Shown: positions 5,345-5,711 of the stretch, piece by piece
How positions within the stretch are numbered: position 1 is the first letter of the stretch
Layout: each line of letters starts with the position of its first letter
From: Bifidobacteriaceae bacterium
GTDB taxonomy: Bacteria > Actinomycetota > Actinomycetes > Actinomycetales > WQXJ01
Direction: 5' to 3'
Assembly (NCBI GenBank): GCA_031266115.1
Contig: JAISBQ010000066.1
Location: forward strand, 1-5,711
DNA: 5,711 nucleotides
The notes under the pieces: generated by a model
Database searches by the model: none
Seen by the model: the letters and a program-made list of their open reading frames with translations, nothing else
Told to the model about the DNA's origin: nothing
Program-made: the position numbers and the translations under genes

Positions 5345-5711
5345 AGGCCGTAGGGTCGAGGCCATGTTCGGGCGGGCTCGGGCGAAGTTGCGGACCATGA
5401 TCACACGACTCCCGCTCAAGCACGGCCGCCCGCCGGACACGGCACCCGGGTTCGATGGGCTGATGGGGAGGGCTATTGTCGAGGGCTGGTCGAGTATCCC
5501 CGTGATGTGACGTCATCGTCGGGTGTTCCCGCCAACGGTGGTGTGGACACCAGCGCTGCCGGGCCACAGGCCGCCCGACGCTCGGGGTCGAACCCAGTCT
5601 GGATGGTCCAGGTGGCGTGGACTGGTCCGAAACGTACCGAGATTTGTTGCGACGCGTTTTCGGTACGTTTCCGACACCCCGATCGTGGCCTGCGATCCGG
5701 TGGCAACCGTG
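5345..5711. other. Region upstream of ychF, no convincing gene
   Basis: About 370 bases without a supported gene. Open frames exist on both strands, including a 77-codon minus frame at 5473-5706 and the N-terminal extension of ychF. Their translations have no recognisable family, good ribosome binding site or sensible composition. The only clear structure is the inverted repeat at 5629-5671. A gene could begin beyond the right edge. Confidence 0.45.
5629..5671. repeat. Inverted repeat with 12-bp perfect arms
   Basis: GAAACGTACCGA (5629-5640) is the exact reverse complement of TCGGTACGTTTC (5660-5671), with a 19-base spacer (5641-5659). One mismatch further out the arms can pair again (C and G). 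The arms are only moderately GC-rich and there is no T-run beyond TTT, so a terminator is possible but not typical. A protein-binding dyad or a dispersed intergenic repeat is equally plausible. It lies about 300 bases upstream of ychF. Confidence 0.8.

Noticed and set aside
5331..5567. 79-codon N-terminal extension of ychF
   Set aside because: The family protein starts at MALTIGIVGLPNVGKS. The upstream residues are His/Pro/Arg-rich and unlike any YchF.
5581..5600. GGGTTCGACCCC on the minus strand, resembling a tRNA T-loop
   Set aside because: The flanking bases do not form the five-pair T-stem, and no acceptor, D or anticodon arms can be placed around it.
5473..5706. 77-codon minus-strand frame
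   Set aside because: It spans the inverted repeat, overlaps the ychF extension in another frame, and has no motif or plausible ribosome binding site.
1..5711. CRISPR array, tRNA or rRNA genes, riboswitch
   Set aside because: No regularly spaced repeats beyond the 78-bp tandem unit, and no tRNA, rRNA or riboswitch core was seen on either strand.

Overview
The window comes from a high-GC Gram-positive bacterium, most likely an actinomycete. The signs are G/C-rich third codon positions, a GTG-started and apparently leaderless ychF, a secreted M14 carboxypeptidase with long Ala/Thr/Val-rich C-terminal modules, and a VapBC-type toxin-antitoxin pair. Genus cannot be fixed from this sequence. All four intact genes lie on the minus strand.

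Layout, left to right. Positions 1-298 hold debris: the C-terminal tail of an IS110-type transposase (90-209, minus), bounded by a hairpin with 15-bp arms (209-259) and followed by a perfect 20-bp palindrome (269-288) just past the stop of the next gene. Positions 299-2629 (minus) encode a secreted zinc carboxypeptidase of family M14 with every expected catalytic residue and a WxL-like C-terminal module. Its upstream region (2656-2820) is a 78-bp tandem repeat of about 2.2 copies. Each full copy carries a TTGACG-N17-TAxCxA promoter-like pair whose -35 box overlaps a CAAGCG-N4-CGCTTG dyad. The repeat leaves the reading frame open by chance, so an uncritical ORF call adds 70 false residues.

Positions 2821-3319 hold no recognisable gene. 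They end in the last third of a broken VapC-like PIN toxin (about 3320-3451, plus), which converges on an intact toxin-antitoxin pair. That pair is a ribbon-helix-helix antitoxin (3911-4153, possibly starting at a CTG at 4171) overlapping by one base a 137-residue PIN-domain toxin (3498-3911). Upstream of the pair, 4227-5330 (minus) is the universal P-loop ATPase/GTPase ychF. The last 381 bases hold a probable leaderless ychF promoter and a 12-bp-arm inverted repeat (5629-5671), but no convincing gene.

Functionally, a conserved housekeeping gene (ychF) sits beside an accessory segment built from an intact TA module, a toxin relic, an IS relic and an exported peptidase with duplicated control DNA. 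No wholly new multi-gene system is evident. The most unusual items are the duplicated promoter/operator repeat, the antitoxin's misplaced Shine-Dalgarno sequence, and the two hairpin structures near the window ends.
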